DNA from: Parietichytrium sp. I65-24A
Taxonomy: Eukaryota; Sar; Bigyra; Thraustochytrida; Thraustochytriidae
Reading direction: 5' to 3'
Length of the DNA stretch: 64,000 bases
Assembly (NCBI GenBank): GCA_012862575.1
Contig: BLSF01000036.1
Location: 62,001 to 126,000 of the forward strand
In this document: positions 1 through 10,924 of the stretch, piece by piece
Layout: each line of letters begins with the position of its first letter
How positions within the stretch are numbered: the first letter of the stretch is position 1
Notes under the pieces: generated by a model
Databases searched by the model: none
What the model was told of the DNA's origin: nothing
Seen by the model: the letters and a program-made list of their open reading frames with translations, nothing else
Position numbers and translations under genes: made by a program

Positions 1-2791
1 TCCACACCGCGTACGAATGTACAGACAGCGCAACAGCCGCACCTGGTAGCCACCGCGCCATTCTATCTGTCGTGCATGCTGCTTTCACCATCTTAACTAA
101 AGAGTCCATCGAATCCCTGTTCGGCATCGAACTCGTCCGCTCTCGTCCCGCGGTCGCGGCCTCGCCCATACTACGCCACCCCGCCCACGCGGAGCGGACA
201 CTCTCTTGTCCACCGCTTGCACCTTTCTTTGCTTCTATCGCTCTTAATTTCTCTCCCCTCTCCTCGCGCTCTCGACCCTTCTTTCCCACTTGTGTCTCGC
301 CCTCGACGTATTGAGAAAGCACGTTGGACCTCTCCGTTTTGCGCGTTGGTTGGTTGATTGGTTGGTTGGTTAGTTGGTTGGTTGGCCGGTCGGAGAAGCT
401 GGATCCCTTGCTGGCTAGCTGGCTAGCTGGCTGGCGACTTGCGCAGATAACCAGGCAGGCGTCCTCCTCGCGCTTCCCTTCGCTCTGTTGCGTGTTGGGT
501 GTTGCGTGTTGGGTGTTGCGTGTTGGCTGTTTCCTATGCCAAGTGCCAAGTGCCAAGTGCCAATTGCACTATCGCCGCAATCGCCGCAATCGCCGCTGTC
601 TTCTGTCTTCTGTCTCTTGTTGTCTCTTGTTGTTTTCTGTCTTTTGGTTATTTTATTCTTCGCCTACTTTGCCTTGTGAAGAATGAATGAGTGAATAGAG
701 CGAATGAATGAATGAATGAGTGAGAGTGAATGATGATAATTAGTTAGAACATTCATTCACAGTCAATTCTTGACAGTGATGCTACAGTTCTACAGTTGTC
801 ATTATTTGAGAGGTAAATGCAGTATGTAGAGTAGTAGAGAGTGGTAGTAGTGGGGAGTGTGGACTACACTTGGCCAGGCGGCCTATAGTCCAAAGTGGTG
901 TGGAGCTCATAGGGCGGGGGGTAGCAGTAGTGCTACTGGAGAGGAGTTATGATTCACTCCTATCTATATCGCTATAGAGAGTCTAGTCGCGAAGGGTTTA
1001 AAAAGTGTCTCGCGGGTTAGTTGTTTACCATAGCACAGAATAGTGGACTCCGCGCCCTTCCCGCTACTGACCGAAGATAGTCCGCCATAAGAGTGGTGCG
1101 CGGATGAGGTGGTAGCCGCAATTAGCGAAATGTGGGTTTTATAGTGGAGTCCGTAGGAGTAGGCTATCTAGCTGATAGTAGCAAAGATGTTTAGTTAGTA
1201 AGAGTCAGCGATCATGTGTGTTGGGGTCTTGGGGGGCTATCCTGATTCTACAGCTGGCTACAGTCTGTAGGCCTTTATGTAAAAGTAGCTTCTCCCCTAT
1301 CGTACGAGATTCTACGGTTCGTCTACTCACATATTGAATATTGATCCAAGTTTGTTGTCTTGTTGATTGATTCTGAGATTGAATGTTCAGAACCGTCGTT
1401 CAAAAACCCTCCCATTGATATTCTGAATTCTAAATCGTGTAGTTCTGTAATTCCGTTGCGCCCAATTGAAGCGCCGAGCCTTGCGAATCTCTTCGCATGC
1501 CTTTGCATACTTTGCATATCTCGGTAAACTTTCGGCCACACACAGCTTTCTAGACTAGCTCTAGTATTAGCAGGGTTCTAGGCTGGCTATCTTCTATAGG
1601 AATTTTGTAGTAGCACAAGCTTCTGTGAGTACCCAGAGCACACTCACACTATGCATGTTCTTGATTAGTTGTGGCCAAGTGGCCGCTCCAAAACAGATGA
1701 TCATGATGGTTGATTTCTCGACCTCTGATGGAATAGAGGATAGACAGTCAGAGATCATTGGCGCACACGAGCGCAAAGATGGTCGATGGTTGGCCGGCTG
1801 TGATTGCTGTGATCTTCGAGTATCTGGCTCATCTGGACTCGCCGATTGATTGTCGATGAAATCAGGGATTTTTGAATGTATTTTCTTATCTATCTCGTCA
1901 AAAGGATCTCGCGGAGATCCTTCGGCAAAACTGTTGTGCGCTTCTCAGTTCTGCTGTCGCGGTTTGGTAGGTGATGTTCTATACTTGCGTGGGATTTGTT
2001 CGTGAAAAATGTGAAGACGCAAAGGTCGTCGGATGACGACATTCACATTTCGACCATAACCGCGTCAGCGCCGAGTCCATCGATCGAAGCAACATACACG
2101 TGCAAAGAGAAGAGATGAACCGGCTAGGTCGTGACCCACGACCCACACAAGGGCCGCGTGGCTGGCTGGTAAGCAGGCGCGATGGCTGACATGGCTGACA
2201 TGGATGAAATGGAAACAACAGAGTAGCCAGCCTCGTTCATGGTCACACTCAAAGACATTGCACCGCACTGACTGTGTGATACTGGCTCATCATGGCGCTC
2301 ATCCAGCCGATGAATTTAACTAACAAACAAATCATCATCCATCAATCCTCGCTGAGGTGGAGTCGCGCAGGAGTGCGAACCGAAATCCTGCTTTAATAGG
2401 CGAATGGCGAATGGCAAATGGCATCTTCCCCGGCACGCTCTAAGGTTCGGCAGTCAACGTTCAACTTGAATGTGGATGGTGAAACGGTGAGTCACCGTGG
2501 ACGCGAGAAGAAGACGCACAAGTTCGAATGCAAAGAAAAAGAAAGGAAAAAGACACAAACCATACGAATCCATGCGAACAACAATTCAGAAGCATCTTCA
2601 GAATTCAGCAAATCTGCGCAAGGAACAGTGGAAGAGTTCTTGCGGCAGGGTGTGTCGTGTGTAGTGTGTTCTGAGGGGTAGTTTGTGTTGGGCGGACTCA
2701 TCGATAGCCAATGAGACGACGCTGACAACGCACGTGGCCTTGGGCAGGAAAGAAGGATAGCCCTTGCCCAGCACTCGATCATTGGGTTTGC
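1..2791. other. Intergenic region at left edge, no supported gene
   Basis: No reading frame here looks like a conserved protein; the frames present are short and low in complexity. Bases 1-300 are GC-rich and pyrimidine-rich on the + strand, as upstream of minus-strand genes elsewhere in this window, so they may be the promoter side of a minus-strand gene lying to the left (inference). Bases 345-600 are tandem repeats. About 820-1320 is a stretch rich in TpA, CTA and TAG. The remainder up to the first gene is unremarkable. Confidence 0.6.
345..600. repeat. Cluster of short tandem repeats
   Basis: Several different arrays follow one another: (TTGG)n at about 345-389, (GGCTAGCT)n at about 411-432, a 14-15 bp unit GTTGCGTGTTGGGT at about 488-527, a 7 bp unit GTGCCAA at about 536-563, and a 9 bp unit ATCGCCGCA at about 571-595. 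They do not share a unit and are most simply explained by slippage in non-coding DNA. Confidence 0.85.
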
Positions 2792-3802
2792 ATGCGCCTG
2801 GGCGGTACGGCGGATACTGAAGCCGCGGAGATGGGGTCAGAAAAGACGACGGACGTGGTCCTGGTAGAGCTGTCGAGGCCGACCAGCCTGGTCAAGTCCG
2901 GGTGGTTTGAGGCAGGCAGCGACGCGCAGTTGGAGACTGTTTCGTGGGTGGTCAACTCGAAGGTTCTTGTTGGCGCTGTGAAGCGCGCGCGTAAAAAGCT
3001 GTTCGTGTGCTTCTCCGGAGAGCGCACCGATGCCGCGGATTCGTTCATCCGAGCACAGATGCCCATGCTTTACAACGAGCTCTGGGACGCGGCTTTGGAG
3101 TGCGACAATGTGCAGCTTGACGCCGTGTTTCTCTTCGAATCGTGTGTGTCGTTCCTTGCGAGCGAGAGCGCTGAGACGGTTCAGCTAGTTGTCACTGTGG
3201 GGCCAAATGTGGATTCAGCTGCATCAACGACAACCGCAATCCATGCCGCTCGCTCCAAGGTCGCTGTGGAGACGTGTGAGGCGGATCTGCAAGAGGAGCT
3301 CTTTGGCGTGAGCTATGTTCTCTACGACAATCCACGGGAGTCCCTGCCGAGCTTTGGAACAATCGCAATCGGCGGAACTTTTGACCACTTTCACAATGGA
3401 CACAAGAAGATTTTGGCGATTGCTAGCTCATTGTGTTCCACCGAACTAATTATTGGAGTCACGGACACCGCGATGCTGAAGGGTAAAAAGCATGGAGAGC
3501 TCATTGAAACTCTCGAACAGCGCAAAAAGCACGTGCAAGGCTTTCTTGGCGCAGTCGCCCCGTCCTCGCTGCGCTGCTCTATCTTTACAATCGAGGATGT
3601 CTGGGGTCCGACGGTCTCCATTGAGGACATTGACGCAATTGTGGTTTCCACTGAAGTCTTGAAAGGTGCAAGACTAATCAATGAGGAACGAGCCAAACGA
3701 GGATTTGCTCCTCTACAAGTTATTGCTGTTGCTCGCTCGAACGCTTTTACATTGTCTTCCACATTTGTGCGTCGCTTGCAGAGTCCGTCTTCAGCAATGT
3801 AG
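2792..3802 (+). CDS. PPAT: Phosphopantetheine adenylyltransferase (eukaryotic PPAT, coenzyme A synthesis)
   Basis: Predicted 336 aa protein that transfers AMP from ATP to 4'-phosphopantetheine, giving dephospho-CoA. The C-terminal half is a nucleotidyltransferase domain starting with GGTFDHFHNGHK at about residues 193-204, the HxGH-type ATP-binding signature. It ends with the eukaryotic PPAT block STEVLKGARLINEERAKRG and a late SSTFVRR motif. It resembles yeast Cab4 and the PPAT half of animal COASY. No dephospho-CoA kinase domain follows, so that last step must be encoded elsewhere. The N-terminal 180 residues are poorly conserved, as in other eukaryotic PPATs. The ATG at 2792 is the first in frame; the ATG at 2831 (MGSEK) is a good alternative. 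The frame is uninterrupted and no intron is needed. It converges on the next gene across 441 bp. Confidence 0.9.
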   Translation: MRLGGTADTEAAEMGSEKTTDVVLVELSRPTSLVKSGWFEAGSDAQLETVSWVVNSKVLVGAVKRARKKLFVCFSGERTDAADSFIRAQMPMLYNELWDAALECDNVQLDAVFLFESCVSFLASESAETVQLVVTVGPNVDSAASTTTAIHAARSKVAVETCEADLQEELFGVSYVLYDNPRESLPSFGTIAIGGTFDHFHNGHKKILAIASSLCSTELIIGVTDTAMLKGKKHGELIETLEQRKKHVQGFLGAVAPSSLRCSIFTIEDVWGPTVSIEDIDAIVVSTEVLKGARLINEERAKRGFAPLQVIAVARSNAFTLSSTFVRRLQSPSSAM

Positions 3803-4243
3803 CTTACTTTTACGTATTTGAATCCAGACTTTTGGCAGACCACGCTTCCCTTGACGCAGTTGTTCGGAGTCAGTTATCTCGTCAATTTCCAAGAGAATGA
3901 CCTTAGCTGAAAGAGACTCCTCATTCCTATTCATTTTCAGGGAAGGGGTTGTCCTCATCATGTCTCGTCTGGAACTTATTCTTGTGTCTGCACCAAATTT
4001 TGCGTAAACCAATTAGGAGTTTAAAAAAGGAAAAGGGATCAGTATTCAGTTAGAGCTGACAGTGTTATTCGTCTTTCGCTCGTAAAATGAATTTGTGCAT
4101 CTATTTGGGTAGGTCAACGTCAAATGGAGCATGCAATTCAGTAAGTACCGGTGTCTGCTGTGTACACCGAACGTCTGTGCGCTCTTTTTTTGTAGCCGTG
4201 ACCGGCGGGACTCGTGGCCACATTGGCTTCTAAAGATCAAAAA
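3803..4243. other. Convergent 3' spacer
   Basis: This 441 bp spacer lies between two gene 3' ends. I see no coding signal or RNA gene. It probably holds both 3' UTRs. Confidence 0.6.
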
Positions 4244-6477
4244 TTAGTCGTGGTGCTCTTTGCACGTTTGAATGAGCTGGTCAAGCGCATCCATCATCTG
4301 CTCTTCGCCGTGCTTGAGAAATAAATTTTTGAGATCCTCCTGCAGAGCAAGGTTTTGCCCGATTCGAACATGAAGTGAGTGGCTAAGCTCTACGTGAGGA
4401 TCTTGACTCGCAGATTTGAGCTGCCCAAATCGAAATGTGCTCCTGAACGCCTCCTCTGCGCGCTGCTTTTGTCGCAAGAGCAGAGCCATTGGGGCGAGTC
4501 TCGCCGCATCTCCCTCTGCGGCGTCTGGACTCTTGTCACCATCGTGAGGGTCGTCGTGGCGGGATTTCGGAAGTATTTCGCGACGCGAGTGGTTGTTGGG
4601 TGTGGACTCCAGGCCTAAAGAATTCAAATACTTGCTGTCCAACTCGTTCTCCTTGGCGAGACGGTGCCATACGTCATGTGTAATGACCTGAAGCACACAA
4701 GCTGCGAGACAAAGAGACACAACTGTGTAGCTGGGAAGCCTAAGAAAGGCAGGGATGATGAGAGCAATGGAGAGAGCGAATTTCCAGGCATACGTGAACA
4801 CTTTAAGGTTCCGGATTTGACGGGGCAGTTCCACAAATTCACTCTTGAAGCCTCTGTGAAGAATGCTGCCACACCACACGAAAATCAAGAGTATGGAGGT
4901 TGAACAGCATAAGAACCATGAGTATCGACCTAATGCTTCGCCGCTGTCGGTTGTCTTCCTGAGCTCCTCCTTAAGGCCGATTCCGACGTTGATGATAAGA
5001 CATGATTCGATTGGTTGGATTAGCAGCCAAACAAAACCGCGGCGAATAGACTGATGCAAAGCATGCCCGTGTGCTTTGAACGGCTGTGAAGAGTAGTACA
5101 GAACCCGGAGAGCGGCCATGAGAAGGTATGCTGGGATAAAAGTGGCGTACCTCTCTGCCTTTTGGTCAAAGTGAACCAAGATCAACTGCATAACGCCTTC
5201 GCCCAACATGAGCATTTTCCATTCACCCAACCTGTGGACGCAATACTCAATATGCATTGGAACTGCGTATTCTTGAAAATTTTTGCGCAAGCCATAGTTG
5301 AAAAGGCTAAGAACCTCATGCAACAATTGGAGCAGCGTTGCACCAAAGAGCGCTGCAAGCGCACCGATTGCAGATACGTCAAAGTACACCAACAGGAAAG
5401 CTGCTATCAAGGGCATCAAGCCCAATATCAGTTCTATAGAGAAGGTGCGTGCTTGGCGATAAACGATAGCTTTGTCTCCATACACCCATAACTCAACCCA
5501 CCGCATCAGATGAAAGGCTTGGTGAATAATTTTGAATATGCAAAAGCCCTGAAGTTGTCCGTTACTGAGATCCTCGATCTCATTCATGCTTACAGGGAAA
5601 TGGCCAGCGATGAGAGCCACCCCCAGAAATTCGAAAATGTCCAGAATTTTGTGAAGAATATCAGAGCTGTTGAACCTGCTCGAATAGTGCAGTTTCAAGC
5701 TCCAGCATTCATATATAGACGAAAACAAAGTGTAGTAGTACCATAGGCCAATCCATGCCCCTCGGGCAAGGATGTCAGAGAGAAGAGTTCCAGCTTGGAA
5801 AGCGACACTGCGGCGAAAGTGAGTTCATTAGTGCAAACAGATCTAGAAAGCTGAATCGTATTTCCTTCCTCTCCTCCAAAAGTGGCAACTTACCCAACAT
5901 AGATGACATCAAAGAATAGATCACTCCAGTTTACTTGGTGAGACTTTTGTTCTTCTCCCCATGCGTGCGTAGATCTCGGAATATGATAAAGCCCGCTCCC
6001 AAGTCCTTGCCTCCTTTTGATGATGCGCGAGTACTCCAAAAGAGAGGCTCGAATGTCTTCCACAAATGCAGGGTCTAGCACGCCGATTCGCCTCGCGGTA
6101 TCCGTCGACACACTTCTCGCTCGCCCAAACGATCGTCTGAGGAACGACCGGTGCTTTCTTGTCACGTTTTCGTCCCCATTATCGCTTTGAGTTTCGCGAT
6201 CATCCTCACCGTCTATCTCGAACTCCACCCCAGCGCCAGCATGCTCGCTCCGCGACAGTGACGTTGTCCGTGAGAAAACCTGCGAAGCGCTTCTCTGCAA
6301 TACTCTTTCAGAGTCGGAGGATCGCGAGCTCTTCCTCATGTCCGATGCACGGCGCTCAGCCCGCAGCTCGTCTTGGTCATCCGTCTCAGCTTCTTTGGGG
6401 TCTTCCACGTGAACCGCAACCTGATCGGAGGCGTCTGGTTCTGTGCGCGATCCCACGAAGGACATGCGCAACCTCAT
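4244..6477 (-). CDS. LtrA-family multi-pass membrane protein
   Basis: Two exons: 6477-5894 and 5807-4244, giving 715 aa. The 86 nt intron (5808-5893) has a GTAAGT donor and a TTTCGCCGCAG acceptor. Splicing restores the family hallmark at about residues 180-200: VNWSDLFFDVIYVG continues into VAFQAGTLLSD. Low temperature requirement A proteins are polytopic membrane proteins of uncertain transport or stress function. The first 180 residues are a Ser/Arg/Asp/Glu-rich hydrophilic head, probably cytosolic. Many hydrophobic helices follow, then a charged C-terminal tail with likely coiled-coil character. The length exceeds bacterial LtrA (about 400 aa), as is usual for protist members. The ATG at 6477 is the first; the ATG at 6465 (MSFVG) is an alternative. 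The leader is GA-rich on the sense strand. The family is secure; the substrate is unknown. Confidence 0.85.
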
Positions 6478-8036
6478 CTTTCACCAATTACCACCCCTTC
6501 CGTCCGCACATGGACAGAGTCGTCGTCAGACTTTTCACGTCTCACACTTGCCGCTCTCTCTCTCGCTCTCTGCGTCGCTCCTTTCACGGGTCGGTATGCA
6601 ACCTTGAGCCAATTTCTTCACGGTAACTTCGGTGTGGAGTCGTTTCCCAGGCTGCAGGCTGCTATCGCTGGGAGAGCGTGCCAAAACGTGCAAAAACCGA
6701 CTGGTCAGCCAGCTCTTCAACTCTACACTTGGCGCTTTCGCTGTTTTTTCTGGACAGAGACAATCGCCTCGCAGTCCGTTCACAGATACACAGCCGCAAC
6801 CTCGCGTATCTCCCGTAGCGTGAGCGCCAGCGGTTGCGCTGGTGCGTCACGAGCAACAAACGTTTCCCATTTGCCCCATTTCCCACTGCCACTGCTATGC
6901 TCTATCTCACGCTATCGCTCTCTCACCACTTCCAAACTCCACTCTTCAGCTCCTAGTCGCAGAAGGCTTCTTGGCTACAGCATGCTAGAGCAAGGCATTT
7001 ATTGCGCGATAGAAAGTTACACATTTTGGACTGCCCGCCGCACGAGGTGTGTGCAAGCTGCAGGCTCTTCTTCTATGCGCAAGTGTACTACGTGTCGCAT
7101 TGCCCGCATTGTCCGCAGAGACAAAGAGAGAAAGAGGGAGAAAGCATGAGAAAGCGCGTTGAAGGGTGGCGAGGTGAGGCAGGGCCGGGTCCTTCTGCAG
7201 TATTCCCGTAGTGCGAAGACTTGCTCGCTGCAAAGTCTGCAAAGTGCGCGAACGAACGGGGCGGGGCGCTCCTTGCTTTCATTTAGTTGATTGAAACTGC
7301 ATCTTGTGGGTTTACGTTTGCTCATTTGCTCATTTGCTTGTTTGTTTGTTTGTTTGCGAGTTCGTTTCCTTTCCTGGCCAGGATGGCGTCAGCTTTCGAC
7401 CTCTTTGTGTTTGTGTTTTTGTCTTTTGTCTTTTCTCGAGCTCTTGGTTGTTTTTGACCAAGAGAGAGCTTTGTTGTGTGCGGCACGTGTTTTAAGATTA
7501 ACTACGGGGAAGGATATGCCATGCTAGCAAAACAACTGGTGTGGTAGGAGAGCGTATTGACTCTGTAGAGTCAGATTGTCACTCTAGCGACTGGTATAGT
7601 TGGTCATACTATTCACGTGTTTTATTCTTATATAGAGTAAAGCACTAACTCTGAGTATCGCTTGTAGTGTATCTTCTTGTAGCAGTAGCGGTAAGCAGTG
7701 CTACCCTAGTCTCGTAAAGCTGAAAGATATTTCTTCGTGGTCGACAAACTTTCTTCCTTCAAATTTGACATAATTCATTTTGATTGATTGTGAAAGTTGG
7801 AAACCAATGAATGAGGAAACCATTTGCTGTTTCTGTTTCTATTTCTGTTTCCGAGTGTAATGCGCTGTGTTGCATTGCATTGCATTGTTTTGTTTTTGTC
7901 GATTGGACGAGGACGAGGGCGGTGACAGCGACAGCGGCGCGAGAGAGCACGCTCGAGAAGGATTCGTATGAAAGCGACGCGAATCTTGAGCTGTAGCCGC
8001 AGACCGGGGGCGAGGCTGATCGCAGAGCGACCAAGA
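6478..8036. other. Divergent promoter spacer between the LtrA gene and PCMT1
   Basis: No supported gene. Both gene-proximal flanks are purine-rich on their own sense strand. Bases 7308-7360 hold CATTTGCT and TTTG repeats. About 7490-7740 is a TpA/TAG-rich core. Short overlapping reading frames exist on both strands but show no family features. Confidence 0.6.
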
Positions 8037-8723
8037 ATGGCGTGGATGTGCAGCGCCAGCTCGAACGCGGGGCTGGTGGGCAAGTTGAAGCTCGCCGAGC
8101 TGCTGAGTGGGCAACGAACGGAAAGCGCGATGATGGCCACGGACAGGAGACACTATGTACCGGACGTGGACTCTGCGTACGAGGACTCGCCGCAGGCGAT
8201 TGGCTTCGGCGCGACGATCTCGGCGCCGCACATGCATTGCTGCGCGTTGGATCTTCTCGCGCCGGCGCTTGAAACGAAAGGGTGCAAGGTCCTCGATGTG
8301 GGCTGCGGAAGCGGGTACCTAACTGCATGCTTTTATCGTCTCACGGCGGAACAAGAAGGCAAGGTTTTTGGGATCGATTACTTGGAGCCGCTCGTCAAGT
8401 TGACCGAGAAAAACATTGAACGAGACGATGTAGAGATCCTACGTGGAACACGGCGGGTGGAGCTCCTGGCCACCGATGGCTGGAAGGGCCTTTCTGAGCA
8501 CGCGCCGTTTCATGCAATCCACGTGGGAGCTGCCGCAGAATCTGTACCGGAGCCCTTGTTGACGCAGCTTGCTCGAGGCGGACGCATGGTCATCCCAGTG
8601 GGTCCGCAGCACGGGGATCAAGTTTTGCTGTTGATCCAAAAGGCAGTTGACAGCGAAAACGTCCAGCAGAAGGTCATCTCGGGAGTTCGCTACGTGCCCT
8701 TGGTTCGAGCTACTGGAACGTGA
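8037..8723 (+). CDS. PCMT1: Protein-L-isoaspartate(D-aspartate) O-methyltransferase
   Basis: Predicted 228 aa enzyme that methylates isoaspartyl residues in aged proteins using S-adenosylmethionine, starting their repair. Nearly the whole protein aligns by eye with animal PCMT1. The N-terminus MAWM is followed by a LVGKLK helix, then MMATDRRHYVP and DSPQAIGFGATISAPHMH (substrate side). The SAM-binding motif I, VLDVGCGSGYLTACF, lies near residues 85-99. HVGAAAESVP and GGRMVIPVGP come later, and the protein ends YVPL. The frame stays open upstream to 7968, but the ATG at 8037 gives the family's usual MAW start and length (about 227 aa), so I chose it. Single exon, cytosolic. It converges on the actin-bundling-like gene across 440 bp. 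Confidence 0.97.
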   Translation: MAWMCSASSNAGLVGKLKLAELLSGQRTESAMMATDRRHYVPDVDSAYEDSPQAIGFGATISAPHMHCCALDLLAPALETKGCKVLDVGCGSGYLTACFYRLTAEQEGKVFGIDYLEPLVKLTEKNIERDDVEILRGTRRVELLATDGWKGLSEHAPFHAIHVGAAAESVPEPLLTQLARGGRMVIPVGPQHGDQVLLLIQKAVDSENVQQKVISGVRYVPLVRATGT

Positions 8724-9163
8724 AGAGCTGTATAAAAAAATGTAAATCCATTTGTTTTAATTCTTGATAATGACCCATGCCAGAGAGACATTTCTTTAGA
8801 TGGTTTGTTGTGCTGGCAGGCTCCTAGAGTTCAATTTTTTCAGTGCCGATTGTGGTGGGATTGTAAATCTTTTTGGGTGTTGCTGTAGCAACGCAAGTGT
8901 TCCAATATGTTCCTCTGTGGTGCCGTCGCACGCTCGGCGAATCAAACCGAGCGAGCGAAGACAATTAAAAAGTTCAAGAAACGCACCAAAAGACAAGCAA
9001 TTGCCAACAGCGTGGTTGACGTTGCTTGATTGTCCTCGTGCGCGGTCAATGGTGGAGCCCAGGTGGCAAGTGTCTTCCAAAAACAACAAAAACAATTAGC
9101 CATTCCACCAGGGCTGTTCGAGAAGAGTCCACCAAAGGCTTTGTCGAGGACAGCGCCTGCAAC
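8724..9163. other. Convergent 3' spacer
   Basis: This 440 bp spacer contains overlapping 99-codon open frames on both strands (8796-9099). Neither resembles a known family, and the overlap suggests chance open frames within the 3' UTRs. Confidence 0.5.
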
Positions 9164-10924
9164 TTAGGAGCGTCTGAAGCTCAAGCGGATGCTCTTGCGT
9201 GGCGCAAGCTTTGCAAGCTGCTTCTGGGACATGAACTGCTTGGCGTGCTCAAGCTCGCGCTCCATGAACCAAAGGCGGCCGCGTCCGGCGTTGCGGAACT
9301 TGTCCTTGACCTTCTCGAGGGACTCCTTTGCCTTCTGGAATGCCTCGACCGAGCTGTCGACAGCAGCCTCGCTTGCCTTGCGGCTCTCTACAGCCTCGGC
9401 GCGAGCTGCCTCTGCCTCCTGAGCAGCTGCATCACTTGCCTCGCGCTTGGCGATAGCGTCAGCCTCCTCGGCATCGGCCTTTTCGCGAGCAGCGACGGCG
9501 GCCTCGCGGGCCTCCACTGCCTTCTGGCGTGCAGCCTCAGCAGCCTTGCGAGCAGCTTCCTGCTTTGCGCGGGTGCTCTCAGCGGCCTTGCGAGCCTTGA
9601 GGGCTGATGCGTGGCTCTTCTCGGCAGCCTTGCGGGTGGTCTCAGCCTCCTTACGAGCCTCGACTGCAGCAGCACGGGTGGTCTCAGCCTCCTCGCGAGC
9701 AGCTACTGCCTCAGCGCGCTGCTTCTCAGCCTCTTCGCGAGCCTCCTTGAATGGCTTGCGAGCGCGCTCTGCCTCAGCACGTGCAAGGGCTGCAGCCTGG
9801 GTCGCCTTTTCCTGGCGGCGGACGTAGGCCTCCTGGTTGATCTTGGCGGTGCGCAGGCTGGTTGGGTCCTGGGCCTTGAGCTGGGCGAGCTCGTGCTTGG
9901 CCTTGTTGCACTTGACAGGGCCGAGGGAGGTGTTCTCGCCGATGGCAGCGAGCTCCTCCATCTTGGCGTGGTAGGCATCCTCCTCAGCGCGGAGCTCTGC
10001 GAGCACCTTCTCGAGAGCGTCCTGAGCCTTGCGCTCCTCAGCCTCTGCAGCGGCAGCGACGGCTTCTGCCTTGGCGAACTCCTTCTCAGCGGCGTTAGCA
10101 GCAGCTTCAGCCTCCTTGGCCTCGGCCTCCTCGCGCTTGGCTTCAGCCTCGGCGGCAACGGCGGCGTTCTCAGCGGCGACTGCCTTCTCCTCTGCTGCGA
10201 TGGCTGCGTCCTTTTCGGCGGAAGCCTTCTCCTCCTCAGCAACGGCGACCTCCTCAGCAGCGACAGCCTTCTCCTCAGCTGCGCGCTCCTGGTTCTCCTT
10301 CTCGACGGCCTGGGCCTCAGCCTTCAGGGCTGCGTCTTCGGACTTCTTGGCAGCAGCGGCGGACTTCTTGGCATCGGACTCTGCACTCTTGGCTGCAGCG
10401 AGGGCAGCCTTGGCGTCAGCCTCAGCCTGCTTTGCTGCTTCCTCGTTCTCCTTGGCGATCTCGGCCTTCTTCTGGCAGTCGGCGAGGGCTACCTGAGCCT
10501 GCTCAAGGAGCTCGGCGGCTTGGTCGAGCTCGCCGTTGTCGTCGCCCTGCTCGGACTTTGCGTTAGCGAGCACGCGCCAGTCCTCCTTGAAGAGGTAGAG
10601 GAGGAACTCGTGGAGGCACACGAAGCGGTTAAAGTCAACGTCGATCTCTTTCATGACCTCGCGCATCTCCTTGACGGTGAGGGTCTTGCCCTGCTTCTCC
10701 AAGAGGCGATGGGCGAGCACCTCGTCCAACTCGCATCCTTCATTGCCCTTTGGGTCGAGTTCAATGCAGTCCTGCATCCAGGTCCACACCTTCTCTGCCT
10801 CCTTCTTGTTGGCGCCGAAGGTTGGGCCCTTGGCCCAGAAAGCGTTGAGGAACCATACGGCCTGCTCCTTGTAGGTGACTTTGCCGAGCGCCTTGAACTT
10901 TTCGAGGTCCTCCTTGACAGACAT
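9164..10924 (-). CDS. Calcium-regulated actin-bundling-like protein with long Ala/Glu coiled coil
   Basis: Predicted 586 aa single-exon protein. Residues 1-130 form a compact domain with FKALGKVTYKEQAVWFLNAFW, a helix ending LLEKQGKTLTVKEMREV, and an EF-hand-like loop EIDVDFNRFVCLHEFL at about 93-108. This layout recalls the domain of Dictyostelium 34-kDa calcium-regulated actin-bundling protein and its protist relatives (recognition from memory). Residues 133 to about 550 are an Ala/Glu/Lys/Arg heptad-like coiled coil built from repeats such as EEKAVAAEE and KAAESTRAK. The tail is basic (RKSIRLSFRRS). The family normally has a much shorter coil, so this is an elongated form, perhaps a cytoskeletal spacer or cross-linker. 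Strong Ala/Glu codon bias leaves a very long open frame on the opposite strand, which I treat as a shadow. Confidence 0.6.
   Translation of the reverse strand: MSVKEDLEKFKALGKVTYKEQAVWFLNAFWAKGPTFGANKKEAEKVWTWMQDCIELDPKGNEGCELDEVLAHRLLEKQGKTLTVKEMREVMKEIDVDFNRFVCLHEFLLYLFKEDWRVLANAKSEQGDDNGELDQAAELLEQAQVALADCQKKAEIAKENEEAAKQAEADAKAALAAAKSAESDAKKSAAAAKKSEDAALKAEAQAVEKENQERAAEEKAVAAEEVAVAEEEKASAEKDAAIAAEEKAVAAENAAVAAEAEAKREEAEAKEAEAAANAAEKEFAKAEAVAAAAEAEERKAQDALEKVLAELRAEEDAYHAKMEELAAIGENTSLGPVKCNKAKHELAQLKAQDPTSLRTAKINQEAYVRRQEKATQAAALARAEAERARKPFKEAREEAEKQRAEAVAAREEAETTRAAAVEARKEAETTRKAAEKSHASALKARKAAESTRAKQEAARKAAEAARQKAVEAREAAVAAREKADAEEADAIAKREASDAAAQEAEAARAEAVESRKASEAAVDSSVEAFQKAKESLEKVKDKFRNAGRGRLWFMERELEHAKQFMSQKQLAKLAPRKSIRLSFRRS

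Noticed and set aside
7968-8036. N-terminal extension of PCMT1
   Set aside because: The family starts at MAW, and the extension is basic and unlike any PCMT1; a targeting peptide is possible but unsupported.
8796-9099. Overlapping 99-codon frames on both strands
   Set aside because: They lie in a convergent 3' spacer, overlap almost base for base and show no family resemblance.
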